A DNA stretch of 64,000 nucleotides from Trueperella abortisuis (GTDB lineage: Bacteria > Actinomycetota > Actinomycetes > Actinomycetales > Actinomycetaceae), in the NCBI RefSeq assembly GCF_030811095.1, contig NZ_JAUSQL010000001.1, forward strand, positions 1,054,001 to 1,118,000, given 5' to 3'. The position numbers and the translations under genes are program-made. The notes beneath the pieces are model-generated. The model was not told the origin of the DNA. It did not search any database and saw only the letters and a program-made list of their open reading frames with translations. Positions 17,719 through 28,393 of this stretch are shown piece after piece. The stretch's first letter is position 1. Each line of letters opens with the position of its first letter.

Positions 17719-18912
17719 CTAGCCCAGTTTCGCCTCGTCCCGGCGACCAAGGGTTGAGGCGACGAGGGTTATGGCTGCCGCGCAAAGCGCTCCAGCCAGG
17801 AACCCGTAGAAGACGTGGGTATCAACGAACTGCCCGACGATCGCAGAGGCGCTGGCGACGCCGAGCACGTTGGCGGAGACGATGGCGGTGTTGGCCACGC
17901 CGTCACCGCCGCGCGGAGCCCATCTGCCGGCGAGGGTGAAAATGGAGACGCCGAGCGGGCCAATGAAGATTCCGGCCACGAGCAAGAGGAGAGCGAGGAT
18001 GGGGCCGTTGGCGGCGATCGCGCAGGTAGCCGCCCCGACGACGAGGCCGCAGCCTCCGAGGAGAATGCGCCGGTTGTAACCGAGACGTTCGGGAAGAGCG
18101 ACAGCCATCAGGGCGGTCAGCGCCGCCGAAAGCCCCAAGGCCGCATAGATGAGGCCACCAAGGCCCGCCAGGTCGTGGCTCTCCGCGAACGCCGTGACGG
18201 TGGTCTGCATCGCGCCGAAGAACATTCCCATGAAGAACATGGCGGCAAGTGGCGTGCGCACCCGGACCACAACGCTGAAGAACGACGGGCGCGGTTCGTC
18301 GTCGTCGAGAATCGCCGGCCCGCGGGCATGGCGAGACAGCGCGAATGGGAAGACGCAGGTGAGGACCATGCCGGCGGCGACGAGGAGCGGGAGACTGGGG
18401 GAGACGGCCGCCGCGAGGATGCCCACGGCGGCGGGGCCGAGGACGAAGATGAGCTCGTCGTTAACGGTCTCCCACGACATCGCGGCAGGAAGCTGAGCCC
18501 GGCTAGCGATCGGGTACCAGCGCACGCGCGAGAGCGGCCCGATGGGGGACGTGGTGACCCCGATGAAGGCGGACATCGCCATGAGGGCAACCGTGGAAGG
18601 CTCGCGTGGTGCGAACCAGACCAGTAGCAAGAGGGCGAGGATATTGAGCGGCGCGAAGACGAGAAGCGGTGCGCGCTGCCCGAAGCGGTCCGTCAGGCGG
18701 CCGATGATGATGTTGCCGAACCCGTTCGCGATCGCGAGGCAGGCGGAACAGTAGGCGGCGGTCTCGACTGAGCCGGTTTCGGCGACGATGAGCGTCAGCA
18801 CGCCGATGATGATCATGGATGTGGGCAGGCGCCCGAAGAATGACACCACCATGTGGGTGTATCCCACGAGCCCGGGAAGATCTCTGTAACCGCCAAATGA
18901 TTTCGTACTCAC
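17719..18912 (-). CDS. MFS transporter
   Basis: 397-aa major facilitator superfamily protein with about twelve hydrophobic helices; a loop motif GRLTDRFGQRAPLL between helices 2 and 3 fits the MFS A motif (GxLxDRxGRR). The substrate cannot be inferred; the pattern resembles drug or metabolite exporters. The GTG at 18912 is chosen because TACAAT (18919-18924) ends exactly 7 bases before it. The frame remains open upstream to 19347, but that would run through the promoter and across the divergent gene at 19006. Confidence 0.85.
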   Translation of the reverse strand: MSTKSFGGYRDLPGLVGYTHMVVSFFGRLPTSMIIIGVLTLIVAETGSVETAAYCSACLAIANGFGNIIIGRLTDRFGQRAPLLVFAPLNILALLLLVWFAPREPSTVALMAMSAFIGVTTSPIGPLSRVRWYPIASRAQLPAAMSWETVNDELIFVLGPAAVGILAAAVSPSLPLLVAAGMVLTCVFPFALSRHARGPAILDDDEPRPSFFSVVVRVRTPLAAMFFMGMFFGAMQTTVTAFAESHDLAGLGGLIYAALGLSAALTALMAVALPERLGYNRRILLGGCGLVVGAATCAIAANGPILALLLLVAGIFIGPLGVSIFTLAGRWAPRGGDGVANTAIVSANVLGVASASAIVGQFVDTHVFYGFLAGALCAAAITLVASTLGRRDEAKLG

Positions 18913-18918
18913 CAAGAT

Positions 18919-18924
18919 ATTGTA
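18919..18924 (-). promoter_or_regulatory. -10 element (TACAAT) of the MFS gene, leaderless
   Basis: TACAAT ends 7 bases before the GTG start. The hexamer decides the start; no Shine-Dalgarno is present. Confidence 0.55.
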
Positions 18925-19005
18925 GACGCGCCCGTGCAATGGTTCTCCTTCCGCCCCTGTGGAAAAGGCCATCATGGTGCGCCCCACGTGTGATGTCCTT
19001 AAACC

Positions 19006-19458
19006 ATGAGGGACGTACCGTGGTGGGGTGTGTGGGTGATCGTGCTCGCCGTCGTGGCCGGATTCAGCGTCGGAATGGCACCCGATCGGACCGACTGGAA
19101 GGCCTTCGCCCAGTCCATGGTCGACGCCCGCAACGCCGCGATCGTCGATCAGGACTGGGAGGCACTGTGGGCACTCACGGTTGAAGGCTCGCCGGCGCGG
19201 GCCGAGGACGAAGAGCTTAGGGCATGGATGGAGGGCAACGACGTGCGGGTGGAGGCCGTCGTCACGGAGGTGATCTCGGCAAACGTGAGCGAATCTTCCG
19301 GGCCGATACTCGAGGTGGTCTCCTACCAGAGCGGCGCACACATTCAAGGATCGGACTCAGCCAACGAGAGCCCCCGGATATGCAGGCGCTGGACGATCCA
19401 AGGTGAGAAGATCTTCCGCGTCCGCCCATGCCTGGGGCAGAACGCGGTCACGGGCTAA
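19006..19458 (+). CDS. Hypothetical secreted or membrane-anchored protein
   Basis: 150-aa protein with one N-terminal hydrophobic segment (WGVWVIVLAVVAGFSVGMA, about 7-25) that may be a signal anchor, followed by a soluble domain. A stretch like FAQSMVDARNAAIVDQDWEALWALTVEGSP resembles the opening helices of NTF2-like or DUF4878-type lipoproteins, but there is no lipobox Cys. Two Cys (PRICRRW and RVRPCLGQ) near the C-terminus could form a disulphide. It is divergent from the MFS gene. I do not recognise the family. Confidence 0.65.
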   Translation: MRDVPWWGVWVIVLAVVAGFSVGMAPDRTDWKAFAQSMVDARNAAIVDQDWEALWALTVEGSPARAEDEELRAWMEGNDVRVEAVVTEVISANVSESSGPILEVVSYQSGAHIQGSDSANESPRICRRWTIQGEKIFRVRPCLGQNAVTG

Positions 19459-19468
19459 GCACGCCCAC

Positions 19469-19504
19469 CCGGCGGTGATCCTGTCCGGCGGTGACCTTGT
19501 CCGG
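19469..19504. repeat. Short tandem duplication (16-bp period) after orphan gene
   Basis: CCGGCGGTGATCCTGT at 19469-19484 is repeated with two changes at 19485-19500, followed by CCGG. It begins 11 bases after the stop at 19458. Confidence 0.6.
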
Positions 19505-19557
19505 CCACGACGTGTTTGGGGAGGGCTGACGACGCCGGGCTAGCGGGGTGGTAAAGC

Positions 19558-19585
19558 AAGGGGCCCGGCAAATGCCGGGCCCCTT
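19558..19585 (-). terminator. Terminator of the E2 gene
   Basis: AAGGGGCCCGGC pairs with GCCGGGCCCCTT around a short loop, 12 bases after the E2 stop on the minus strand, followed by GCTTTACC. It may also end the convergent orphan gene. Confidence 0.7.
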
Positions 19586-19596
19586 GACGGTGTCCT

Positions 19597-21315
19597 TTAG
19601 AGGACCTCGGGGAAGTCACCCTCCTCGAGACGGAACTTCACGTCGCGCAGGAAGCGCGAGGCGGCGGCGCCGTCAATGATGCGGTGATCGTAGGAGATGG
19701 ACAGGAAGCACTTGGAACGGATGGCGATGACCTCGTTGCCGTCCTGATCCTTGACCACGCCCGGCGCCTTGAAGATCGCGCCCGTTCCCATGATGGCCAC
19801 GTTGGGCTGGTTGATGATCGGCGTGTCGAACGCGGCACCTGCAGAGCCGGTGTTCGTGATCGTGAAGGTCGAGCCGGACAGTTCGTCGGCCTTGATCTTG
19901 CCATCGCGGGTGCGAGCGGCCAGGTCGGCGATCTGCTTGGCAATGCCGGCGATGTTGAGGTCGCCAGCGTTCTTGATCACGGGCACGAACAGGCCGCGCT
20001 CGGTGTCGACCGCGATGCCCACGTGCTCCACGTCGTGGTAGACGATCTCATTGCCTTCCACCGAGGAGTTGATGATCGGGTGGGCCTTCAGCGCCTCCGT
20101 GGCCGCCTGCACAAAGAACGGCAGGTAGGTGAGGTTGACGCCTTCGCGAGCCTGGAAGGTGGCCTTCGCCTGGGCGCGCAGCTTGACGATGCGGGTGACG
20201 TCGACCTCCATAACCGTGGTCAGCTGAGCCGAGGTGGCCAGCGAGTCGATCATGTGCTTGGCGATTGCCTTGCGCACGCCCGTCATCTTCTGGCGGGTGC
20301 CGCGCAGGGACGAGGCTTCCTTCGCCTTCTGAGCGATCTGCGTCTTGACGCCGTTCGCGGGGGCGGCCGGGGCAGGAGCGGCGGCGGGCGCCGGAGCCGG
20401 GGCGGCGGCTGCCGCCTTGGCGGCCTCGGCAGCGGCCTCGACGTCCTGGCGACGGATGCGTCCGCCAACGCCCGTGCCGGAGATGGCCTCCAGATCGACG
20501 CCAAGGTCCTTGGCGAGCTTACGCACGATCGGGGTCACGTAGGCCGACTTTCCATCGGCCGGAGCCGCGGGCACCGCAGCGGCAGGAGCTGGAGCGGGAG
20601 CCGGAGCAGGAGCCGGAGCGGCGGGAGCCGGAGCGGCAGGAGCCGGCGCGGCAGGAGCCGGCGCGGGCTCGGCCTTGGGCTCTTCCTTCGGGGCGGCCGG
20701 AGCGGGGGCCGCCGGGGCTTCGCCGCCGATGATGGCGAGCACGGTGCCAACCGAGACCGTCTCGTCTTCGCCGACCTTGATCTCGGTGAGGATGCCCGCT
20801 GCCGGAGCCGGGACCTCGGTGTCGACCTTGTCGGTGGAGACCTCAACGATCGGCTCGTCCTCCTCGACCTCGTCGCCGACCTGCTTGAGCCAAGTGGTCA
20901 CGGTTCCCTCATCGACCGATTCGCCGAGAGCAGGCATCGTGACTTCGACGCCCGGGCCGGAGGCGGCCGGGGCCGCAGGGGCCGCAGGAGCCGCAGGCGC
21001 GGGAGCCTCAGCAGGAGCCGGAGCGGCCGGTGCGGGAGCCTCAGCCGGGGCGGACTGCGCGGGAGCGCCGGCGCCGGAGCCGTCCCCGATGTAGCCGAGG
21101 ACGGTGCCAACCGAGACAGTCTCGTCTTCGCCGACCTCAATCGACTCCAAGACGCCGGCAGCTGGGGCCGGGACCTCGGTGTCGACCTTGTCGGTGGAGA
21201 CCTCGACGATGGGTTCATCGGCTTCGACGGTGTCGCCGACGTTCTTCAGCCACGTCGTGACCGTTCCCTCATCGATGGATTCGCCCAGAGCGGGCATCTT
21301 AATGGGTTCAGACAT
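19597..21315 (-). CDS. sucB: 2-oxoacid dehydrogenase E2 (dihydrolipoyl acyltransferase)
   Basis: 572-aa E2 core subunit. Two nearly identical lipoyl domains (about 3-78 and 123-198) carry lipoyl lysines in [11 protein letters not shown] at Lys43 and Lys163, exactly 120 residues apart. Ala/Pro linkers separate them from a peripheral-subunit-binding domain (about 257-292, [13 protein letters not shown]) and from the acyltransferase domain (about 340-572) with the catalytic SYDHRIIDG (His544, Asp548). In actinobacteria such an E2 (sucB/dlaT type) can serve both pyruvate and 2-oxoglutarate complexes, so the acyl group is not settled. AGGAG precedes the ATG. E3 (lpdA) is just upstream; no E1 gene is in the window. 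Confidence 0.93.
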   Translation of the reverse strand: MSEPIKMPALGESIDEGTVTTWLKNVGDTVEADEPIVEVSTDKVDTEVPAPAAGVLESIEVGEDETVSVGTVLGYIGDGSGAGAPAQSAPAEAPAPAAPAPAEAPAPAAPAAPAAPAASGPGVEVTMPALGESVDEGTVTTWLKQVGDEVEEDEPIVEVSTDKVDTEVPAPAAGILTEIKVGEDETVSVGTVLAIIGGEAPAAPAPAAPKEEPKAEPAPAPAAPAPAAPAPAAPAPAPAPAPAPAAAVPAAPADGKSAYVTPIVRKLAKDLGVDLEAISGTGVGGRIRRQDVEAAAEAAKAAAAAPAPAPAAAPAPAAPANGVKTQIAQKAKEASSLRGTRQKMTGVRKAIAKHMIDSLATSAQLTTVMEVDVTRIVKLRAQAKATFQAREGVNLTYLPFFVQAATEALKAHPIINSSVEGNEIVYHDVEHVGIAVDTERGLFVPVIKNAGDLNIAGIAKQIADLAARTRDGKIKADELSGSTFTITNTGSAGAAFDTPIINQPNVAIMGTGAIFKAPGVVKDQDGNEVIAIRSKCFLSISYDHRIIDGAAASRFLRDVKFRLEEGDFPEVL

Positions 21316-21329
21316 GTGTCTCTCCTAGG

Positions 21330-22703
21330 TCAGTTGTGGGTGTGAAGCGGCTTGCCGGCGAGCGCGAGGACGGCCTCGCCAACCGACTCGTTCTGGGTGG
21401 GGTGGGCGTGGATGAGGCCGTCGAAGTCCTCCGGGTAGGATTCCCAAGCGACCATCAGCATGCCTTCGCCAACCTGCTCGCCCATGCGAGCGCCGATGGA
21501 ATGGAAGCCCACGATCGGGCCGTCCTTCTCGCGGACCAGCTTAACGAAACCGGTGGTGCCAAGCATCTGAGACTTGCCGTTACCGGCGAGGTTGAAGGTG
21601 GAGGTTTCGACGTTGTCCTTGCCGAACTTCTCCTCGGCCTTCTTCTGAGACAGGCCCACGGACGCGATCTCCGGGTTGGAGAAGGTGACCTTCGGGATGT
21701 TGTCTTCGTTGACGGGGGCAGGGTTGTTGCCCGCGATCTCGTCCGCGACGAACAGGCCCTGGAGGAATCCACGGTGGGCGAGCTGGACGCCGGGTACGAT
21801 GTCGCCCACGGCGTAGATGTTGCCCACGCCGGTGTGCAGGCGCTCGTTGGTGATGACGAAGCCCCGATCCAGCGTGATGCCCTGCTCCTCGTAACCGAGG
21901 TTGGCCGTGGACGGGCCGCGGCCAATCGCGATGAGCAGGTATTCGGCGTCGTACTGCTTGCCGTCCTGGGTGAAGACGTGAACGCCGTTGGCATCCTCCT
22001 CGACCCGGTCGAACATCGTCTTGGTCTTGAAGGTGATCTTGCGCTTGCGGAAGGAGCGCTCGAGCATCTTCGACACGTCCTCGTCCTCATTCGGGACCAG
22101 GTGGTCGAGGCCCTCGATGATGGTGACATCGGCGCCGTAGGAGTTCCACACCGAGGCGAACTCACAACCGATGACACCTCCACCGAGCACGATCACCGAC
22201 GACGGCACGACGTCCATCGTCAGTGCCTTATCCGAGGTGATGACGCGGTCGGTGATGGTCTGGCCGATCGTCTTCGAGTACGAGCCCGTGGCGAGGACAA
22301 TGTTCTTGCCCTTGATGCGCTCGCCGCCGACTTCCACCGTGTCCTGAGCCACCAAACGACCCCAGCCGGAGATCGTGTCGATGCCCGCAGCGTTGACCAG
22401 GCCGGTCAGACCCTTGAACATCTTCTCAACGACGCCGTTCTTGTAGGTGTTGAGCGCCCCCATGTCGATGCCCTCGAAGGTGCCCTTGACACCAATGGAC
22501 GGGCCCTCGCGCATTTCATCGGCAACTTCGGCAGCGTGTAGAAGGGCCTTGGTGGGGATACACCCGCGATGAAGGCAGGTTCCACCAACCTTGTCGCCCT
22601 CAATGAGGGCCACCTTCATACCGAGCTGGGCGGATCGAAGGGCACAAGCGTAGCCTCCCGAACCCGCACCAAGAATCACTACATCGTATTCCTTTTCAGT
22701 CAC
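21330..22703 (-). CDS. lpdA: Dihydrolipoyl dehydrogenase (E3)
   Basis: 457-aa FAD flavoprotein that reoxidises lipoyl groups of E2 with NAD. The FAD-binding VVILGAGSGGYACALR opens the protein, the redox disulphide is GGTCLHRGCIP (Cys43/Cys48), the NAD Rossmann motif is VIVLGGGVIGCEFASVW, the second FAD motif is IYAVGDIVPGVQLAHRG, and the C-terminal catalytic segment is IHAHPTQNESVGE (His of HAHPT). It starts at GTG with GAGAGG upstream. It is 14 bases from E2 and transcribed with it. Confidence 0.95.
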   Translation of the reverse strand: MTEKEYDVVILGAGSGGYACALRSAQLGMKVALIEGDKVGGTCLHRGCIPTKALLHAAEVADEMREGPSIGVKGTFEGIDMGALNTYKNGVVEKMFKGLTGLVNAAGIDTISGWGRLVAQDTVEVGGERIKGKNIVLATGSYSKTIGQTITDRVITSDKALTMDVVPSSVIVLGGGVIGCEFASVWNSYGADVTIIEGLDHLVPNEDEDVSKMLERSFRKRKITFKTKTMFDRVEEDANGVHVFTQDGKQYDAEYLLIAIGRGPSTANLGYEEQGITLDRGFVITNERLHTGVGNIYAVGDIVPGVQLAHRGFLQGLFVADEIAGNNPAPVNEDNIPKVTFSNPEIASVGLSQKKAEEKFGKDNVETSTFNLAGNGKSQMLGTTGFVKLVREKDGPIVGFHSIGARMGEQVGEGMLMVAWESYPEDFDGLIHAHPTQNESVGEAVLALAGKPLHTHN

Positions 22704-22831
22704 TTACCTCTCCCTCGAGATCGCAGCGGCCCGGTTGGTCCAGACCCGTTCCCTATAATTATTCCACTTTGGCGCCAACATTTCTTGCTCCGCAGGCAGA
22801 ATTGCGCCGATAGCGCCAGGCTGGCCTGAGA

Positions 22832-22837
22832 TATGCT
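22832..22837 (+). promoter_or_regulatory. -10 element (TATGCT), leaderless
   Basis: TATGCT ends 7 bases before the GTG of the 100-aa orphan gene. Confidence 0.45.
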
Positions 22838-22843
22838 GAAGCG

Positions 22844-23142
22844 GTGTTGTTCTCAAAGAAGGGGCCGCGCTCGCAACGGCGCGCAAAAAAGGAAACGGTT
22901 GAGCACCTGGCGCAGTTCGTGGCGACCCGAGCCGGCGTCGCGGCATACTTTGAAGCGGCAACGGGCCGCGACCCGAGTTCGATCGTGCTCGTGGCTGGTG
23001 ACGGGGAATGGACGCGACGCAAAATCCCCAGCATCGCAGACGCCGCTGACGTCGCCCGCGATCTGGGGATTGAGCTGTATGAGGTTGCCCGCACCGGCTA
23101 CCCGCGTCAGATGCGCGAGTGGTCGGCCAGGCACCGCGGCCG

Positions 23143-23146
<4 letters not shown>
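22844..23146 (+). CDS. Hypothetical basic protein, 100 aa
   Basis: Small Arg/Lys-rich soluble protein (LFSKKGPRSQRRAKKE at the start, MREWSARHRGR at the end). The middle (SSIVLVAGDGEWTRRKIPSIADAADVARDLGIELYEV, most characteristic part DGEWTRRKI) looks like a small alpha/beta fold. The gene starts with GTG at 22844 directly after a -10 hexamer and ends 4 bases inside the tail of the convergent leucyl aminopeptidase gene. I do not recognise a characterised family. Confidence 0.6.
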
Positions 23147-24534
<1,388 letters not shown>

Positions 24535-24540
24535 TGCCCC

Positions 24541-24546
24541 AGTATA
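24541..24546 (-). promoter_or_regulatory. -10 element (TATACT) of pepA, leaderless
   Basis: TATACT on the minus strand ends 7 bases before the pepA ATG. Confidence 0.55.
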
Positions 24547-24635
24547 GGTCCGTGCGGGCACTCATTGCTTCCCCAGTATCCCTAAGGTTGGGTGACGGCG
24601 CGGTAATATGAGGCGAACCTAGTTGAGGAGAGGCC

Positions 24636-25058
24636 GTGAGTCAAGAACTGACAGACACCCGCACCCGCGCACATGGATGGCCGTCCGTGCTAATTTACGC
24701 CCTTGGGGTGGGTGCGGCAGTTTTCCTGTGGCGGGCCGTGGTTGCGGCTACGAACTCGGTGGGGAGCGGGCATTTTGGTCTCGCGGCGAGCTCGATCTTC
24801 GCGGCGCTGTGCTGGGTTTTAGGGTTCGCGGGTATCAAGCACAACGGCCGGCGCATGCGTTACCTTGCCTTCGTGGCGTGGGGGATCAATATCCTCGGCC
24901 CGTTCGCCGGGCTGATCGTCGACTTCCATTACACCAACCCGTGGTTTGAGGCGGGACGAACCTACTACTACCTGCCCACGCTGGGCGCGGTAGCTGCCTT
25001 CGCCTGGCTCATGTGGTCGCGGCCCGCGGCGATGGCCGCGCGCCAGCTCGACAAGTAG
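24636..25058 (+). CDS. Hypothetical four-helix membrane protein
   Basis: 140-aa integral membrane protein with four predicted helices (about 17-40, 46-66, 74-96 and 109-128). The short polar start (SQELTDTRTRAHGW) has no signal peptide. The loop between helices 3 and 4 has an aromatic stretch (DFHYTNPWFEAGRTYYYLP). A GTG start is supported by GAGGAG at 24626-24631. It stands alone between divergent pepA and convergent DUF3043. Family not recognised. Confidence 0.68.
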   Translation: MSQELTDTRTRAHGWPSVLIYALGVGAAVFLWRAVVAATNSVGSGHFGLAASSIFAALCWVLGFAGIKHNGRRMRYLAFVAWGINILGPFAGLIVDFHYTNPWFEAGRTYYYLPTLGAVAAFAWLMWSRPAAMAARQLDK

Positions 25059-25083
25059 CCTCCGCCAACCGGTGAGCTGAAAC

Positions 25084-25758
25084 CTACTTGGCCTTCTTTG
25101 CCGCGCGGGCTTCCTTCAGATCCTCGCGCGTGCCGCCCGCGGGGAATTCGCCCCGAGCCACCTGGGGGGAGGGCAGGCGCCAGCGGCGCAGGTAGAAGCA
25201 TCGGCCGAGCATCTGGAAGAAGAAGCCCGAGGGGACCTCGCCGAACTTGTGCACGGCAAGCTTCTTCGCGCGGCGGCTCACCAAGATGGCGTGGGCGGTC
25301 ATGATGAGGAAGACGGCGTACATGCCCCACACCATGGGGATCACGATCTGCGGGAACCTGCCCTGGAAGAGCATGATTGGCAGCAGGAGGAGGGCCACCG
25401 GCATGAAAAAGGCCGAAATGGGCGCGGCGGCGTCGACGTAGTTGCGCCCGAAAGCCCGGATGGGCCCGCGGTGCTGGGCTGGCATGTTGCGCTCGTCTCC
25501 CGTGCGCATTGCCCGCTGCTGCTTTTCGTACAGTTCGTTGGAGCGGGCGCGCTCCTCAGCCTTGCGCTGGCGCTTTTCGGCCTTCGATAGGGACTTGGTG
25601 TCCGCGACGAGGGGGCGGCGGTTGCGCGCCTCGACGTCCTTTCGCCGCGGCGTGGGCGCGCCTTTGGCGGCGGTATACCCCTTGCGCCGCGTCTCCACGG
25701 GCGCAGCGAGCGAGGAGTCTTCCAAATCCGACGTCTTCTTTGATCCGAACACGGCCAT
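25084..25758 (-). CDS. DUF3043 membrane protein
   Basis: 224-aa protein of the actinobacterial DUF3043 family. A basic, low-complexity N-terminal third (TPRRKDVEARNRRPL, then SKAEKRQRKAEERAR) precedes two helices (about 119-137 and 142-162) and a short basic cytoplasmic tail. The conserved RGPIRAFGRNYVDA segment just before helix 1 is diagnostic. Function unknown; it is usually encoded beside a dipeptidase, as here. Confidence 0.87.
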   Translation of the reverse strand: MAVFGSKKTSDLEDSSLAAPVETRRKGYTAAKGAPTPRRKDVEARNRRPLVADTKSLSKAEKRQRKAEERARSNELYEKQQRAMRTGDERNMPAQHRGPIRAFGRNYVDAAAPISAFFMPVALLLLPIMLFQGRFPQIVIPMVWGMYAVFLIMTAHAILVSRRAKKLAVHKFGEVPSGFFFQMLGRCFYLRRWRLPSPQVARGEFPAGGTREDLKEARAAKKAK

Positions 25759-25845
25759 CCTTATCTCGAGCTGTTAGTGCTCAGTCTAACGGCACCCTCC
25801 GACATTTCAGGAACCCGCGGCGGTTACACCCGCCACGGTCTGCGC

Positions 25846-25851
25846 TAGAGT
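25846..25851 (+). promoter_or_regulatory. -10 element (TAGAGT) of M20 dipeptidase, leaderless
   Basis: TAGAGT ends 8 bases before the ATG at 25859. A GGAGG lies between them but only two bases from the ATG, too near to be a ribosome-binding site. Confidence 0.5.
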
Positions 25852-25858
25852 GGAGGCC

Positions 25859-27199
25859 ATGTATCAAGACGTGCTTTCTTCCGTTGACCATTCGTTGAAC
25901 GATTCCCTGGCGGCGCTCACCGAGCTGGTGGCCATCCCCTCGATCTCCGCCGATTCCTTCGACCAATCCACCCTCGATCAGTCCGCCGCGTGGATCGCCG
26001 ATAAGGCGCGCGCCCTCGGCCTCGACGCCCGCGTCATCCAGGTCGAGGCGGCCTCCGGAAAGAAGGGCCGCCCGGCGGTTCTCGCCACGCGCGCGCCCGA
26101 GCCAGGCAAGCCCACCGTCGTCCTCTACGCCCACCATGACGTTCAGCCGGTGGGCGACCTCTCGCTGTGGGAGACCGAGCCGTTCATCGCCACTGAACGC
26201 GACGGGCGCCTCTTCGGCCGCGGTACGGCTGACGACAAGGCGGGCGTCGTTGCCCACCTGGCCGCGATCGCTGCGGCACGCCCCGGGGTTGGCATCACCC
26301 TCTTTATCGAGGGTGAGGAAGAGGTGGGCTCGCCCACGTTCGTCGATTTCCTGCACGAATACAAGGACGAGCTCAACGCCGACGTTATCGTCGTGGCCGA
26401 CTCGAACAACTGGAAGGTAGGTACGCCGTCGCTGACTACATCTCTGCGCGGCGTCACCCAGGTCGCCGTCACTGTCACCGCGCTCGACCACGCGGTGCAC
26501 TCGGGCATGTATGGAGGCCCGGTCCTCGATTCGGTCACGCTCGCCGCCCGCCTCATCGCCACGCTTCACGACGACGAGGGCAATGTCGCGGTGGAGGGCT
26601 TGCTCGCCGCCGACGACACCGCCGTGGACTACCCCGAGGAGGAGTTCCGCGCGGACGTGGGCGTGCTGGAGGGCGTGCGCCTGGCCGGGTCGGGATCCAT
26701 CACGTCGCGGCTATGGACCAAGCCGGCCGTCTCGGTCACGGCCATGGACGCCACCCCCGTCAAGCTCACCTCAAACACCATCTCCCCGTCCACCACTTTC
26801 GTGCTTTCCATGCGCGTGAGCCCCGGGCAGGATTCGGGCGAGGCGGCGGACAAGCTCGTCGCTCACCTCGAGTCACACGCCCCCTTCGGCGCGCGCGTCG
26901 AGTGCGTTGTCAACGAACGCGGCCCGGCCTTCTCGGCGTCCGAGGCCACCGAGACCTCGCGGCTCATGGAGTGGGCGCTGGCGGAGGCCTGGGGCACGAA
27001 GCCGGTCAACATCGGCGTTGGCGGGTCAATCCCGTTCATCGCTGACCTCGCCCGCGAGTTCCCCAGCGCCCAGATCCTTGTCACCGGGATCGAGGATCCG
27101 GACACGCGCGCCCATTCGGCCAACGAATCGCTCCACATCGGTGACTGGCGCAACGCGATTGCCGCTGAGGCGCTGCTACTGACCCGGCTCGGCGAGTAA
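25859..27199 (+). CDS. M20 family dipeptidase
   Basis: 446-aa zinc peptidase of the M20 family (PepV/carnosinase-like), cleaving dipeptides in the cytosol. Metal and catalytic residues are seen in LYAHHDVQPVG (His and Asp), FGRGTADDKAG (bridging Asp), IEGEEEVGSP (catalytic Glu and ligand Glu) and a C-terminal DTRAHSANESL (His). The dimerisation insert with DHAVHSGMYGG lies in the middle. ATG 25859 is preferred over an in-frame GTG at 25850 because of the -10 spacing. The glycerate-kinase-like gene starts on the base after its stop. Confidence 0.9.
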   Translation: MYQDVLSSVDHSLNDSLAALTELVAIPSISADSFDQSTLDQSAAWIADKARALGLDARVIQVEAASGKKGRPAVLATRAPEPGKPTVVLYAHHDVQPVGDLSLWETEPFIATERDGRLFGRGTADDKAGVVAHLAAIAAARPGVGITLFIEGEEEVGSPTFVDFLHEYKDELNADVIVVADSNNWKVGTPSLTTSLRGVTQVAVTVTALDHAVHSGMYGGPVLDSVTLAARLIATLHDDEGNVAVEGLLAADDTAVDYPEEEFRADVGVLEGVRLAGSGSITSRLWTKPAVSVTAMDATPVKLTSNTISPSTTFVLSMRVSPGQDSGEAADKLVAHLESHAPFGARVECVVNERGPAFSASEATETSRLMEWALAEAWGTKPVNIGVGGSIPFIADLAREFPSAQILVTGIEDPDTRAHSANESLHIGDWRNAIAAEALLLTRLGE

Positions 27200-28288
27200 A
27201 TGCACGTCACCCTCGTGTGCTCCGCCCTTCCGGGGATGGGACCCCAGGCGGTGCTCGAGCGAGCCGGTGAGGCGTGGCGCGCGGCCCGCCCGCACGACGA
27301 CGTCCTTGCCATCCCCACCTCCGAGGGCACCGTCGTTGCCCACGCGGGCACGGGGCTTGACGACGTCGTGCGCTCTTTGCACCCCGACTCGCGTGCGGTG
27401 GATGTAGGCGTGGGTGCACAGCGTCGCATTCACTGGGTCTGGGATGGCGGCGCGCTCGTCGACTTGGCCGAATCGTTTTCCTGGAACGGCCATCCGGAGG
27501 GCTCGACGGCCTTCCTCGGGAAGGACCTCCGGGCGTTGCGCGATGCCGGGGCGCGGCGAATCCACCTGCACCTGCCCCAGCTTATGAGTCCCACGGATCT
27601 TGGGCGGGGCATGCTGGGGGAGCTGGCCGGCGGGTCGGCGGCGCCCGTCGAGCTCAGTCATTCGCTCGAGGCGGCGCGCGCGGCGCTGCGGGACGTGGCC
27701 CTGACCGTGACCTACCCCGCCGACCTGCCGCTACGCGGGGTCAACGGGATGGCGCGGGCGTGGGCGTCGCGCGGCTACGACGGCTACCGCGCCCAGGAGT
27801 TCGAGCGCGAGGTCGGCGCATGGGTCCACGATCTGGAGCGGGCGGCGCGGGCCTCCACCCGACGCTCACTTCTTGGCGCCGACGTCGACGCGCGGGCCGG
27901 ATTCGCCGGGCCGGGCGGGGGGCTGGGCCTGGTGCTTTCGCTCCTTGGCGCGTCCATGCTACCGATCGGCGACGCGCTCGTGGCCGGGCGTATCCCGCAC
28001 ACCGACCTCATCATCTACGTGCTCGGCTCCATCGGCGTAGACCTGCCTAGCGGGCTTCATGCCGCTGCTCGCGCCGGCGAGGAGCAGGGCGTGCCCGTGG
28101 TGATCCTCACCGACGCGGCCGGCATGCGCAGGGGAGAACTGCCACGTTTGGGCCTGCACGGCGCCTATGAGTTGCGACCGGAACGGGCCTTCTTCGACGA
28201 CGCCGATACCCTCGCCGACCTCTCCCGCCTGCCCGAACTCGTCACTCGTTCCATGCACGCCATTGCCGCAACCTGGGGATGGGACTGA
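27200..28288 (+). CDS. Glycerate-kinase-like protein, probably inactive
   Basis: 362-aa protein weakly matching the GlxK/GarK glycerate kinase family. Recognisable parts are the lobe ending in GRGMLGELAGGS and a GFAGPGGGLGLVLSLLGA segment matching the GAAGGLGxALxxLGA motif. However, the N-terminal APDSFKGSL motif is absent, the GGSATNDGG nucleotide/substrate loop is replaced by MSPTDLGRGML, and the TGEGRLD loop is replaced by VLGSIGVDLPSG. Catalysis is therefore doubtful. It abuts the M20 dipeptidase gene with no gap, so it is probably in the same operon. Confidence 0.7.
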   Translation: MHVTLVCSALPGMGPQAVLERAGEAWRAARPHDDVLAIPTSEGTVVAHAGTGLDDVVRSLHPDSRAVDVGVGAQRRIHWVWDGGALVDLAESFSWNGHPEGSTAFLGKDLRALRDAGARRIHLHLPQLMSPTDLGRGMLGELAGGSAAPVELSHSLEAARAALRDVALTVTYPADLPLRGVNGMARAWASRGYDGYRAQEFEREVGAWVHDLERAARASTRRSLLGADVDARAGFAGPGGGLGLVLSLLGASMLPIGDALVAGRIPHTDLIIYVLGSIGVDLPSGLHAAARAGEEQGVPVVILTDAAGMRRGELPRLGLHGAYELRPERAFFDDADTLADLSRLPELVTRSMHAIAATWGWD

Positions 28289-28393
28289 TTGTGCCTGGTC
28301 GATCACGCTGAGCTGAATGGGGCGTGGCCAACATAGAGACTGCACGTGCGAAAAGGTAATGTGTTTCCAGAACGCTATTTTATGGAGGTATTC

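Noticed and set aside
18913..19347. Upstream extension of the MFS frame
   Set aside because: It would cover its own -10 element and the divergent 150-aa gene, and the added residues do not look like an MFS N-terminus.
19684..21345. 553-codon open frame on the plus strand opposite the E2 gene
   Set aside because: It is a shadow of the Ala/Pro-rich E2 coding sequence; the translation is Gly/Arg/Asp low complexity without motifs.
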